Below, in pieces: positions 1 to 8,780 of a DNA stretch of 27,323 nt. The notes beneath the pieces were generated by a model. That model had not been told where the DNA came from. It saw nothing but the letters and a program-made list of their open reading frames with translations, and searched no databases. The DNA lies in contig CAZVFT010000022.1 in NCBI GenBank assembly GCA_964626495.1, positions 1-27,323 on the forward strand. The letters run 5' to 3'. The first letter of the stretch is position 1. Each line of letters opens with the position of its first letter. The translations under genes and the position numbers were made by a program. The DNA comes from JACNLN01 sp964626495. Its GTDB lineage: Bacteria; Fidelibacterota; Marinisomatia; Marinisomatales; CAZVFT01.

Positions 1-29
1 GACTATTTCTGAATACAAATTCATTTCTC

Positions 30-92
30 TCAGTCGGGAGCCTGACAGAACCAGTCGGGAGCCTGGCTGTGCCTGTTCGGCCTTTGACGGAT
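30..92 (+). repeat. 21-base-unit repeat block, 3 units, intergenic
   Basis: Three consecutive 21-base units (30-50, 51-71, 72-92) lie downstream of the DUF58 gene. The first two both contain CAGTCGGGAGCCTG; the third starts CCTGTTCGG and ends TTTGACGGAT. The same units recur at 4791-4874 and, reversed, at 15423-15485. In all copies the unit starts CC(T/A)GTC or close to it and ends near GACGGA(A/T). The block lies outside any gene here, so it shows the element without coding constraint. The rest of 1-155 shows no gene and no convincing terminator. Confidence 0.8.
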
Positions 93-155
93 CATTCAGG
101 TACGGGATATTGTGAAGAACCCAATAAGTTAACAGATTCAATGTCTGTATTTGTG

Positions 156-1031
156 TTAAAAACGTTTCTCCCTCATTCGAAAATAATTCATCAGAGGTTC
201 AACATAATCTTCACCTAGTCGAATGGGAATTAGATCAAATTTCATACGGTCGCATTCCTTCTTGAAGGATTCAAAACGAGCCATCATACTTTCCCGGTAC
301 TCCTTTCGGGTTTCAGCATTGGTAGAATCCAACCAGAATAATTCTCCTGTTTCAGCGTCATGAACCTTTACAAGTCCTACATCTTCAAGTTCCATTTCCC
401 TTGGATCATAAACCATAAGTCCCACAACGTCATGTTTCTGATTGGTAACCTGAAGAACCTTCTTGAATTTAACATCAAGAAAATCTGATATTAAAAAGAC
501 CACACTCCGACGATAAGCAACCCTTAACAGGTATTCTAACACCTTGTCAATATTTGTTCCCGACCCTTCCGGTTTATGATATAACAATTCTCGAACCACC
601 CGCAGGACGTGCGAAGACCCTTTTTTCGGGGGAATGAATCGTTCAACCTCGTCAGTAAAAATCAGCAATCCTACTTTGTCATTATTTTTTATGGCAGAAA
701 AACCAAGAACAGCACCAATTTCCGCTGCTACTTCAGATTTTAACTGATGAAGTGAACCGAAATGACCAGACCGGCTGGCATCATAGAGAATATAGACCGT
801 TAACTCCCTCTCCTCTTCAAACACCTTGATGTACGGTGAATTAAAGCGAGCCGTTACATTCCAATCAATCAGGCGAATATCATCTCCCGGCTGATATTCC
901 CGCACCTCTGAAAAAGTCATCCCACGGCCTTTAAAAACGCTGTGGTATTCCCCGCCAAAAATATTATTCACAAGGTGCTGGGTACGGATTTCTATGTGAC
1001 GGACTTTTTTAAGAATCTCTTTGGGAATCAT
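156..1031 (-). CDS. DUF58 domain protein (VWA-like), MoxR partner
   Basis: This 291-residue protein belongs to the DUF58 family, which is typically encoded next to MoxR AAA+ ATPases and thought to act with them in envelope or complex maturation; the exact role is not known. The family hallmark is at residues 34-60: a GRGM motif, then REYQPGDD, then RLIDWN. A VWA-type metal-binding (MIDAS) motif of DxSxS form, DASRS, is at 84-88, so metal-dependent protein binding is plausible. No signal peptide or membrane segment is visible, so it is probably cytoplasmic. ATG start 9 bases after the moxR stop; no clear ribosome binding site, so translation probably depends on moxR. The BatA/BatB-like VWA genes often found next do not appear before the window edge. 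Confidence 0.9.
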   Translation of the reverse strand: MIPKEILKKVRHIEIRTQHLVNNIFGGEYHSVFKGRGMTFSEVREYQPGDDIRLIDWNVTARFNSPYIKVFEEERELTVYILYDASRSGHFGSLHQLKSEVAAEIGAVLGFSAIKNNDKVGLLIFTDEVERFIPPKKGSSHVLRVVRELLYHKPEGSGTNIDKVLEYLLRVAYRRSVVFLISDFLDVKFKKVLQVTNQKHDVVGLMVYDPREMELEDVGLVKVHDAETGELFWLDSTNAETRKEYRESMMARFESFKKECDRMKFDLIPIRLGEDYVEPLMNYFRMREKRF

Positions 1032-1040
1032 GCAGGAAAA

Positions 1041-2036
1041 TCACGGAACCTGAATGGTTTCAAAGAGCCGCTGAATGATATCTTCGGAGGTAACCTCTTC
1101 AGCTTCTGCCTCATAGGTAGGAATGATTCTGTGGCGGAGAATATCTTCCCCGACGTAACGTACATCTTCAGGTACTACATAACCTCGGTTCTGGAGAAAA
1201 GCTCTGGATTTTGATACGAGTACAAGATACATAGAAGCCCTTGGCGATGCTCCATAGGCAATCAGGTTTTTAATTTCTCCAAGATTATAATCCTCAGGAT
1301 TTCGAGTAGCCATTACCAGATCAATAATGTATTTCTCAATCTTTTCATCCATATAAATCTCGTTTACAACAGAACGAGCTTTTCGAATGGTCTCAGGCTT
1401 GATTACCGATGTTACATTGATAGAAATATCCGTATATGCCATCCTCTTTAAAATTTGCATCTCTTCGCCTTTTGATGGATAATCTATCTTGAGCTTTAAC
1501 ATAAAACGATCCACCTGAGCTTCCGGGAGGGGGTAGGTTCCTTCCTGCTCAATGGGGTTCTGTGTGGCAAATACGAGAAATGGATCATCCAGGACGAATG
1601 TCTTCTCACCAATTGTTATCTGACGTTCCTGCATAGCTTCAAGCAGTGCACTTTGGACTTTCGCTGGAGCTCGATTAATCTCATCAGCCAGGATGATATT
1701 AGCAAAAATAGGTCCCTTTTTCGTTTCAAATCCACCGGTTTTTTGATTATAAATAAGCGTACCCAACAAGTCAGCCGGTAACATATCAGGAGTAAACTGG
1801 ATACGCTGAAACTTGGTTTCAATTAATTGTGAAACGACTCTGACAATAGTGGTCTTGGCTAACCCTGGTACTCCTTCAAGAAGGATGTGACCATTCGACA
1901 GGATTCCGATTAGAATTTTTGTTACTATATCTTTCTGACCAACAATGACCTCCTCAATGCTGGACATCAATGGATCAATAAAAACCGATTCTCTTGCAAT
2001 TTTTTCGTTGATCTCTGTTAAGCTAAATTCTGTCAT
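1041..2036 (-). CDS. MoxR-family AAA+ ATPase
   Basis: AAA+ ATPase of the MoxR family, about 331 residues from the ATG at 2036. Walker A GVPGLAKT is at residues 55-62, Walker B ILADEINRAP near 118, followed by the sensor stretch FATQNP and the arginine-rich lid typical of AAA_3/AAA_lid_2. MoxR proteins work as chaperone-like ATPases with VWA partners, here the adjacent DUF58 protein. The frame stays open upstream to a TTG at 2084, but that extension runs into the 2065-2297 repeat and adds residues not typical of the family, so the ATG is preferred although its ribosome binding site is weak. MoxR and DUF58 form a two-gene operon separated from the preceding lipoprotein gene by the repeat element. 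Confidence 0.93.
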   Translation of the reverse strand: MTEFSLTEINEKIARESVFIDPLMSSIEEVIVGQKDIVTKILIGILSNGHILLEGVPGLAKTTIVRVVSQLIETKFQRIQFTPDMLPADLLGTLIYNQKTGGFETKKGPIFANIILADEINRAPAKVQSALLEAMQERQITIGEKTFVLDDPFLVFATQNPIEQEGTYPLPEAQVDRFMLKLKIDYPSKGEEMQILKRMAYTDISINVTSVIKPETIRKARSVVNEIYMDEKIEKYIIDLVMATRNPEDYNLGEIKNLIAYGASPRASMYLVLVSKSRAFLQNRGYVVPEDVRYVGEDILRHRIIPTYEAEAEEVTSEDIIQRLFETIQVP

Positions 2037-2064
2037 CTTTAGTTTAATACTATAATTTACTTTA

Positions 2065-2297
2065 TCTGAAAAATTCGCCACCAAGGCACTAAGTCACTAA
2101 AAGAAATTGATAATATGGAATTTACTGTAACAACAAATGACGGAATATTGAGCATAAATCCATTAGTCCTTCTTTTATTTTAACACTTTATTAATAAAGA
2201 CTTTGTGTCTTCCCGCCAGCCCCCCTGCCCGAAAGATGTCAGGCGGGCGACCAGTCGGGAGGGCGGGCTGGTGTGACTTTGTGGCTGATGAATTAAT
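2065..2297 (+). repeat. composite MITE-like element, copy A
   Basis: This stretch matches the reverse complement of 26398-26610 at both ends and almost perfectly in the middle. The left end reads TCTGAA..AAT.CGCCAC then AAGGCAC; the right end reads GTGGC.GATGAATTAAT. The ends are inverted repeats: GCCAC.AAG.CAC at the left against GTGACTTTGTGGC at the right. The GC-rich core at about 2200-2272 differs from copy B by one base and folds as an imperfect 17-base-pair hairpin (CCAGCCC/GGGCTGG, then CCCGA/TCGGG). It encodes nothing recognisable. It fills nearly the whole gap between the TPR lipoprotein stop and moxR; the hairpin could act as a transcription terminator there (inference). Confidence 0.85.
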
Positions 2298-2301
2298 CAA
2301 G

Positions 2302-2805
2302 TTAGGATGATATATTGTCTAATTCAGGAATCTCGTTAATATTTTTCCCAAGATATTTTAACTCAAATTCTACAGATTGTAACAGCCCTTCATCCGCTTT
2401 GCCTGAATACAATTCGATAAATCTTTCATATTCCAACTTTGCAGCATTCAGATCATTTAAGTAATTGGCATAAATATATCCCACCGTAAACTGAGCGTTC
2501 ATAGCAACTTTTGAATCAAGATAACCATCAACCACCTTGCGGTATTCAATGATCGCTTGACCAAAATCTTTTGTGTGTGCCATATAGATGTAACCTAACT
2601 GATACTGAGCATGAGGAGTCTCAGCTGCCTGTGGATAGGTTTTTATAAGATCTCTCAGCAGCGTTATCGCTTTACTGTATTCTCCTTCATCAATGGATGA
2701 TTGAGCACGATTTAATAACCCTTCTGCTGTATCTGCTGTATCAGTTTTTGAACATCCAGATACAATTATCAATATCAAAGAAATTAGATAAAGTAACTTT
2801 CTCAC
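2302..2805 (-). CDS. TPR-repeat outer-membrane lipoprotein (BamD/YfgM-like)
   Basis: A 167-residue predicted lipoprotein: basic N-terminus, hydrophobic segment and lipobox IVSGC with acylated Cys18. The rest is helical with tetratricopeptide-like repeats from about residue 28 to 150 (for example EGEYSKAITLLRD, then YQLGYIYM, then VGYIYANYLNDLNAAKLEYE). BamD, the lipoprotein of the BAM complex, has this architecture but is longer (about 240 residues), so assignment as a BamD-like accessory rests partly on its position after the Omp85 gene. The start codon is GTG, supported by a strong ribosome binding site AGGAGGT five bases upstream. It lies 147 bases downstream of tamA. Confidence 0.85.
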   Translation of the reverse strand: MRKLLYLISLILIIVSGCSKTDTADTAEGLLNRAQSSIDEGEYSKAITLLRDLIKTYPQAAETPHAQYQLGYIYMAHTKDFGQAIIEYRKVVDGYLDSKVAMNAQFTVGYIYANYLNDLNAAKLEYERFIELYSGKADEGLLQSVEFELKYLGKNINEIPELDNISS

Positions 2806-2952
2806 GATTTACCTCCTCTTTTTTTCTTAAAAAGTGGCGAAAATTTAACAGTCAGGTGGTGTTCCTCCAACATTAAAAATGGAACTTTTCATTTCATAAC
2901 GGTCAATTTATTCAAATGTTCCTCCAGAAAAACAGAAATATCCTTATCTTGA

Positions 2953-4926
2953 TTAAAAGGCATATAGGAGTCCAAGAAAGGGCATACCTTTCATTTTAGG
3001 TTTATTCATTTGTTTGGCATAACAGAATCTGATGGGTCCAAAGGGGGTAGAAACAGTAATCTCTACTCCATAGTTCCAACCTGTCCCATTTTTCCACTCG
3101 TTTAATTGATCCCAAAACTCGTTTTCGTTATTGGCTAATATACCTCCTTCAACAAACAGATCCATACCGAGCCGCCACCAGATTGGAATTCTGAATTCTA
3201 AATTCATTAATACTTTCAGAGTTCCACCTTTTGGATCACTCTCATCGCTGATGAACATTTGCGATTCCCATCCTCTCAAGCTTGTGCTGCCGCCGAGATA
3301 AAATAGATCGTAATCTGGGATTTGAGATGACGTTTGAGTGAGTTTTGCCATCCATCCTATCTTTGACCTGAATGCAAATACCCAGGATGACCAGATAGAT
3401 GTGTATTTACGTAACTCAATCTCAGCACGATAATAATCCCGGGATCCTCCTAAAAATGCCCCCACAAGTGATGGCTCAAAGGACACAATCATCCCTGTTT
3501 TTGGATAAATAGGGTTATCAACATTTCGGTAACGATAGGATATCCTGAAACTCCTTTCCTGTTCATTTTCAACTCTTGATGTATCACTGGATTGTATTTT
3601 AATCCACTTTATACCACCTTTTAAGATTGATTCGTCGGAATACTTGTGCAGATAATCCCACTCAACACCATATCGATTAAACGTTTCTTCTGCAAGGATA
3701 AATCTAGGAAAACGTTCAAAAAATATCCTGAGAGAGTTAGGTACTCTTAATCGTCCAATCCATAACCGAGAAAAGGTTGTTTCAAAACGTAGTACCTGAT
3801 TGGTTATCATTTCTTTAAATGTTGTTATAGGTATCTCGAATGATCCTTTCACACTAAATCTTGTTCTACTTGAAAACAAGCTTCGATGTCGCCACTCAAT
3901 TGTTGCCCCTATTCCAGCTGTTGGTTCAGCACCTTCACTTAAAGGTTGGATTGGATAAAATCCGCCTTCAGATAACCACCCTCTAGGCTCAAATTCCTTT
4001 ACATCAATATGAATATCCACACTCTCACCGCCTTTACGGCTATCAATTGGAAATATATTCACAATCGAAAATAGCCCGGTTTCAAATAACCGTCTCTGGG
4101 ATAACTCAATTAGATTTTCATTATATACTGTTTGGGGAAAAAATACCAATTCACGGTAAATCATAGATGGTTCAACTCTAACTAATCCATCAATAAGAAT
4201 TGTGTCAATCTCCATAATTGGTCCTTCTTTAACCATCAATCTTAAATCTATCTGTTCAGTGACAAAATATTCCTCCTCAATTGATGTATGTAGCCTTCCA
4301 ATCTTTCTATATTCTTTATCCAGTTCACGGTAGCCTTGTCTCATCACTATAGGATTGAAGGGTTTATTTATTTTTAATTCAAGAATTTTTTTTATACGTC
4401 TTTCTGGAATTGATTCATTCCCCTCGATCTGCACACTCCTTAGATATGACCTGGTACCCTCATTAATTCTAAAATATATAACGATACCACCATCCTCGGC
4501 AATTTCAAAGAATTCCTCTACCCTGGCCTGTAAATACCCCTCAAAGGAGTAATAATTTTTAATGGTTAAAGCATCGAGTTTTAGAGACCGACGATTAAAT
4601 TCAACATATTGGAGAAAACGCGGTTCTTTTAATTTAATAACTCGTCGAAGTTTTGATGTAGAAAGAGAATTATTCCCTACAAAATGGATGCTTTCAACAT
4701 AGTATTTTTTTGTGGTAATCTGTCCCTGTATGACAAATACAACAGAAAAAATGAGAAGAATAAGGAAAAGAAATATTTTATTGATCAAAACCTGTCCGGT
4801 TACTGACGGAACCAGTCGGGAGCCTGGCTGGACCTGTCCGGACTTTGACGAAGCCTGTCTGACTTTTGATGGATCAATATTGATATTTGAGACGGTATTT
4901 GAGATAAACCTGTCCTTCTTCGTCAT
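2953..4926 (-). CDS. tamA: Omp85-family outer-membrane assembly protein (TamA/BamA-like)
   Basis: Omp85 superfamily protein: three POTRA-like modules at about residues 70-155, 158-235 and 237-310 (each with a family-typical G.N/GLV turn, as in VGNNSLSTSKLRR and IEGNESIPERRIKK), then a 16-strand-type barrel from about 330 to the terminal Phe657. Such proteins insert beta-barrels into the outer membrane; three POTRAs and the preceding tamB favour TamA over BamA. The start is uncertain. ATG 4926 has AGGAAG just upstream but overlaps tamB by 53 bases and adds 46 hydrophilic residues, mostly from the 21-base repeat, before the hydrophobic signal segment (51-66). A TTG at 4788 would give an ordinary signal peptide beginning at INKIF and a 611-residue protein, leaving the repeat as spacer. 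Confidence 0.88.
   Translation of the reverse strand: MTKKDRFISNTVSNINIDPSKVRQASSKSGQVQPGSRLVPSVTGQVLINKIFLFLILLIFSVVFVIQGQITTKKYYVESIHFVGNNSLSTSKLRRVIKLKEPRFLQYVEFNRRSLKLDALTIKNYYSFEGYLQARVEEFFEIAEDGGIVIYFRINEGTRSYLRSVQIEGNESIPERRIKKILELKINKPFNPIVMRQGYRELDKEYRKIGRLHTSIEEEYFVTEQIDLRLMVKEGPIMEIDTILIDGLVRVEPSMIYRELVFFPQTVYNENLIELSQRRLFETGLFSIVNIFPIDSRKGGESVDIHIDVKEFEPRGWLSEGGFYPIQPLSEGAEPTAGIGATIEWRHRSLFSSRTRFSVKGSFEIPITTFKEMITNQVLRFETTFSRLWIGRLRVPNSLRIFFERFPRFILAEETFNRYGVEWDYLHKYSDESILKGGIKWIKIQSSDTSRVENEQERSFRISYRYRNVDNPIYPKTGMIVSFEPSLVGAFLGGSRDYYRAEIELRKYTSIWSSWVFAFRSKIGWMAKLTQTSSQIPDYDLFYLGGSTSLRGWESQMFISDESDPKGGTLKVLMNLEFRIPIWWRLGMDLFVEGGILANNENEFWDQLNEWKNGTGWNYGVEITVSTPFGPIRFCYAKQMNKPKMKGMPFLGLLYAF
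4791..4874 (+). repeat. 21-base-unit repeat block, 4 units, at the tamB/tamA junction
   Basis: Four contiguous 21-base units: 4791-4811, 4812-4832, 4833-4853 and 4854-4874. The second starts CCAGTCGGGAGCCTGGCTGG as in the copies at 51 and, on the other strand, at 15464; the others start CCTGTC. The last base of the block is part of the tamB TGA stop, and the first base is two bases from an alternative TTG start of tamA, so the block sits precisely between the two genes. If tamA starts at ATG 4926 the block is translated as four heptads: DPSKVRQ, ASSKSGQ, VQPGSRL, VPSVTGQ (residues 18-45). Confidence 0.88.
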
Positions 4927-7900
4927 AACTTCCTATAAAGGATATATTACGATTTACCCTATATTCTATTCCAACTTGATCTGGATCAGTGAGGGAAAAA
5001 CTGCGTTTATAACTTAAATAAAGACTATTTGATACTCGCTTACCAAGTTCGACAGAGAGATCACTGTCCTTTGATTTACTTAATAAAGTGGAAGTTCCCT
5101 CAATTTCAAAGGTGTCAAATCCGCTTATACGACCAAAATTCTTTTCAAATTCATTTTCAAGAATTGAACCGAAAACATTGATTGATTGATCTTTTAATCC
5201 CTCCGAAGTAATGTCCTGTTCTTCCAGACGTTTCTGAATCGTCAACAGTTGGAGAAGGTCACTCTGGCTGTAAAACTGTTCACTATCCTCTATGATGAGA
5301 GTCGGCTCCTTCAAATCGCCGATAAGATAAACGTTGATATCCACTCCAGAAATTTCTGTAGATGCTCTGATATCCAATTGGGGATTAAACTCGGTTGGAT
5401 CAAATGAAAGATAACCCTCATGGATATCGAAAACATCAGAATAATAATAGAATTTTCCTTTAACAATGTTCAATTCACCAGAAAATTGGTAGGGTTTACT
5501 TCCCGTCTTAAACATTGACATATTTCCATCCAGTTCAGCGTCCACCTGGCTATTTCTAAGATACAGGTTACCCGCGATAGGAAAGTGTAGTTGATAACGT
5601 GGGATAACTCTCCCCTTTCTGGGTATTTTATCATAATCACCCCTCCCAGCAAACTCCATACGTAAAACTGCCTCGTGAGGAATGATGTCTCCTTTAATAT
5701 TTATCGTATCTTTTCCAGTAACAGATAACTCAAGGTCAGTGATCCCTTCAATCTCCCCAAGCAATGTCCGAATATAGACATTTTTCCCAGTAATGAGATA
5801 AGCCAGATTGGGTTCCAAAAATTTGGTCATATCCATACTGCCGGTGATTTTTATGTTAAAATCATCTTCTTGACTCTTCCTTTTAAAAAATACTCCACCA
5901 GACAGGTCTGAAATGTTAGACTTTAGTGTTTCTACCCAGTGAGAATCAACCGGGGGGTGACTCTCACTCCATAATTCATCAATGATGAATTTGTTATCTG
6001 TTAATATGGCTTTACCATTTACATTTGTTATCGCTTGATCTAATAAAAAGGCATAAACTGTTCCATCTTCGATAATAAAATTGCCATTTCGAATGGGCTT
6101 TTTAGGAGTTCCTGTGATATCAAGTTCAATTTTTATGTCACCAGTTATGGAATCAACGGAAGTGAGATATGGAGTTAAAAAATCGATACTTCTCGTTTTG
6201 GCAAAAAAATGCAATGAAACCGGATCATCTTCGGGGAATCTACTACTCCTAGTGCCTGAAAGAGCTAAATCCCAAGGTAGATATCCCTCCCCCCAATAAT
6301 TACCTGTATCTGTATTGCCCTCAAGATCTTCAAAATACAATCTTCTATCAATGTATCTTCCTCTCCCTGTAATTTTTCTTCCAGCTATTCGACTGAATCT
6401 TGGCTCAAGGATAACGAAATCGTAGACTGCTTCAGGACTTTTCGCCGTACCAGACATAACAAAACTTCCACTTGCTCTACCTCTAATTGACCAAGATTCC
6501 GGATAATATTCCGATAACTTGCTCAAATCAAAATTTCGAACTTCACTGGCAATACTTATCTCACCACCTGGAGAAACAGTCAAACCATGACGAGATTCAT
6601 CATTTAAAACTGTTACATATCCGTTGAATCGAAACGATGACTGATCAATCCCTAAAAACGACACTTCATCAAAAAATAAGACACTATCTTTCAAACTAGC
6701 TGTTACCTGAAAATCATCAAATTCAATCTCTTTCCAATACCCACTTTTTAAGACTAATTCACCATTGCCCTCAATTTTTCCCTCACGATTACTCACATTA
6801 AAGTGACCAAACATACGCCCTGCCAGGGGATAATCAACATTAAAAACAGTGCGCAGTGAACTTAACTCTAAGTTGGATGCCTTAAGCTCCACACTTTCCA
6901 GAGAACCATCTGAAACTGTTATTGAGGCATCTACTGTCCCTTCATTTACTTGAAATAAATTCGGTTCAGTCCAAATCTGAGATCCTTCCTTGAATATGCT
7001 AAATTGATCCATACTAATAATATATTGCCCTTTATAAAAGAGCTGAAATTGATCCATAACAAATTGATTATTGTTTATTAATTTTCCTGAAAGTACACAA
7101 TAATCCTCACTGTTTTCCAATCGACAATTTCCTATATGAACGGTATCTCCCTCAAGATAAATATCGATTATTCCTTTACTAATCGCCTGGCGAGCATATT
7201 CCCCCTGATTCATAACAAGTTTAATGGCGCCCATTCTTTTGGATAGAACAGAACTAATTCTAAAAGAAGAAGAAAGTGAACCAATATTTCCTGAGAGGAT
7301 ATTTCCATCCATTAGTGTCAAATGTCCACTCAGCGAAGGATCCTTCCAGTATCCGTCAATTTTAACTATTCCTTCTATCTTCCCACCAAAGGAATCTACA
7401 CCGGTAACCCAGCCCATCCACCTCATTGTGTCATCTTCAACTCTTAAATTGAGCGCCATCCATTCTTTCTCTAAATTGAAGTAGCCAGAAACTGTAACTC
7501 CTCCATCTTCAACTTCAACCTGAAGAGAATCAATAATAGACAAAATTTTGTCGGCATATTCAAGATTTCCGGAAATATTAACAGGATAATCGAACTCAGA
7601 GATTTCACCATTTAAATTTAAATTAGCAGTCAATGTATCTATACGAGTTCCATCCAATTCCCCTTCAATTTTTATTGATCCTGAAAAGTTCGATGAAAGA
7701 GAGGGTTTTATATTCCCTAAATCAAATTTATCCAAGTTCATCCGTAAGGTTAGTTGACGATCAGATATCAAAGAGCCATTTCCAGACAATGAACAGTATC
7801 CCAAATCAATGTTGCTCTTTGTCAAAGTAATACTATCTTCCTCCCTGTACAAATCAAATAAAAATTGAGCAATCTTTGATTCCGTCTCTCCATCAATAAT

Positions 7901-8743
7901 AGTTCCTTCCATCTCCGTTTGAATCAAATCTGAGTTAAGCTTTACATCGAGATCAACTGTCTCTGCTTTTATTATTTTGCTGATGTCTTGCGTTACATAT
8001 TGCTGATAAGGAAAACTTTTAATCTGAGCATCCATATTCAAACTGAATTCCGGCACGAGGGAAATCATCATATTGCCAAAGAAATGGATGTCATCTATGA
8101 TACCCTCTGCATCATCAATAACAATTCCAATCGATGTGATCTCAATCCTATTAGCAGACAGATGATAATCTTGATTAATTTTAATGTCAAAAAGATCTAT
8201 CTCACAGGGTGAAAAAATCAAAGCTACATCTGAAGTTTTTAGAGAGCCTTCAAAATTGATTGTATATAAATTAAGATTTTCCTCTCCCTGAAAAATAGTA
8301 AGGTTATTCACCATTAATTCATTTATATGAAATTCTTTATTGATCAGTGTCTTAACAAATATTATCTCATCAACTGTTTTTTTGCATGCGGGCGTTTTTG
8401 TTTTAATCCAAGCATTATCAATTTGACAGGTACTTACCGCCCATTGACCTATCAACACTTTTGGAATATCAAGATTCAACATCATCTTCTTGCAGTAGAT
8501 GTCCATTGATCCATCTAATTTTTTTAGCCATACATTATCAATTTCTACACTCGATGTTAAAGGTCCTTGCAATTCACCTGTTGTAAGAACCCAGCCATTT
8601 TTTTCAAGAATACGAGTATTGATATACGTCACGATTTCATCCACCCATAATGATGGTTCGAAGATAATAATTAACACCGCCCCAATAATTAATATCAGGA
8701 AAAGTGTTAATATCAGTACAGCGATGAATTTTTTACGATGCAT
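4874..8743 (-). CDS. tamB: TamB/DUF490-family envelope translocation protein
   Basis: A giant inner-membrane-anchored protein of about 1289 residues. An N-terminal transmembrane anchor (about residues 5-29, rich in I/L/V) is followed by an AsmA-like beginning and a very long beta-rich repetitive region (SGNGSL, GELDGT, VSGYF, FSGELN type strands), ending in the DUF490/TamB C-terminal domain with the DGNM and FDPTEFNPQLDI stretch near 1120-1160 and a terminal aromatic strand KYQY. TamB forms a hydrophobic groove across the periplasm and works with the Omp85 protein TamA, encoded next. ATG 8743 is preferred over a TTG at 8761, although the frame is open to both. It lies just after the dnaK terminator, so it probably has its own promoter; none is obvious. 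Confidence 0.9.
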   Translation of the reverse strand: MHRKKFIAVLILTLFLILIIGAVLIIIFEPSLWVDEIVTYINTRILEKNGWVLTTGELQGPLTSSVEIDNVWLKKLDGSMDIYCKKMMLNLDIPKVLIGQWAVSTCQIDNAWIKTKTPACKKTVDEIIFVKTLINKEFHINELMVNNLTIFQGEENLNLYTINFEGSLKTSDVALIFSPCEIDLFDIKINQDYHLSANRIEITSIGIVIDDAEGIIDDIHFFGNMMISLVPEFSLNMDAQIKSFPYQQYVTQDISKIIKAETVDLDVKLNSDLIQTEMEGTIIDGETESKIAQFLFDLYREEDSITLTKSNIDLGYCSLSGNGSLISDRQLTLRMNLDKFDLGNIKPSLSSNFSGSIKIEGELDGTRIDTLTANLNLNGEISEFDYPVNISGNLEYADKILSIIDSLQVEVEDGGVTVSGYFNLEKEWMALNLRVEDDTMRWMGWVTGVDSFGGKIEGIVKIDGYWKDPSLSGHLTLMDGNILSGNIGSLSSSFRISSVLSKRMGAIKLVMNQGEYARQAISKGIIDIYLEGDTVHIGNCRLENSEDYCVLSGKLINNNQFVMDQFQLFYKGQYIISMDQFSIFKEGSQIWTEPNLFQVNEGTVDASITVSDGSLESVELKASNLELSSLRTVFNVDYPLAGRMFGHFNVSNREGKIEGNGELVLKSGYWKEIEFDDFQVTASLKDSVLFFDEVSFLGIDQSSFRFNGYVTVLNDESRHGLTVSPGGEISIASEVRNFDLSKLSEYYPESWSIRGRASGSFVMSGTAKSPEAVYDFVILEPRFSRIAGRKITGRGRYIDRRLYFEDLEGNTDTGNYWGEGYLPWDLALSGTRSSRFPEDDPVSLHFFAKTRSIDFLTPYLTSVDSITGDIKIELDITGTPKKPIRNGNFIIEDGTVYAFLLDQAITNVNGKAILTDNKFIIDELWSESHPPVDSHWVETLKSNISDLSGGVFFKRKSQEDDFNIKITGSMDMTKFLEPNLAYLITGKNVYIRTLLGEIEGITDLELSVTGKDTINIKGDIIPHEAVLRMEFAGRGDYDKIPRKGRVIPRYQLHFPIAGNLYLRNSQVDAELDGNMSMFKTGSKPYQFSGELNIVKGKFYYYSDVFDIHEGYLSFDPTEFNPQLDIRASTEISGVDINVYLIGDLKEPTLIIEDSEQFYSQSDLLQLLTIQKRLEEQDITSEGLKDQSINVFGSILENEFEKNFGRISGFDTFEIEGTSTLLSKSKDSDLSVELGKRVSNSLYLSYKRSFSLTDPDQVGIEYRVNRNISFIGSYDEEGQVYLKYRLKYQY

Positions 8744-8780
8744 ACTCTTCTCTATGAACAAATTTAATACATCCTGGTTC

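Noticed and set aside
2037..2084. Extension of moxR to a TTG start at 2084
   Set aside because: The extension is encoded partly by the repeat element, lacks family similarity, and has no good ribosome binding site.
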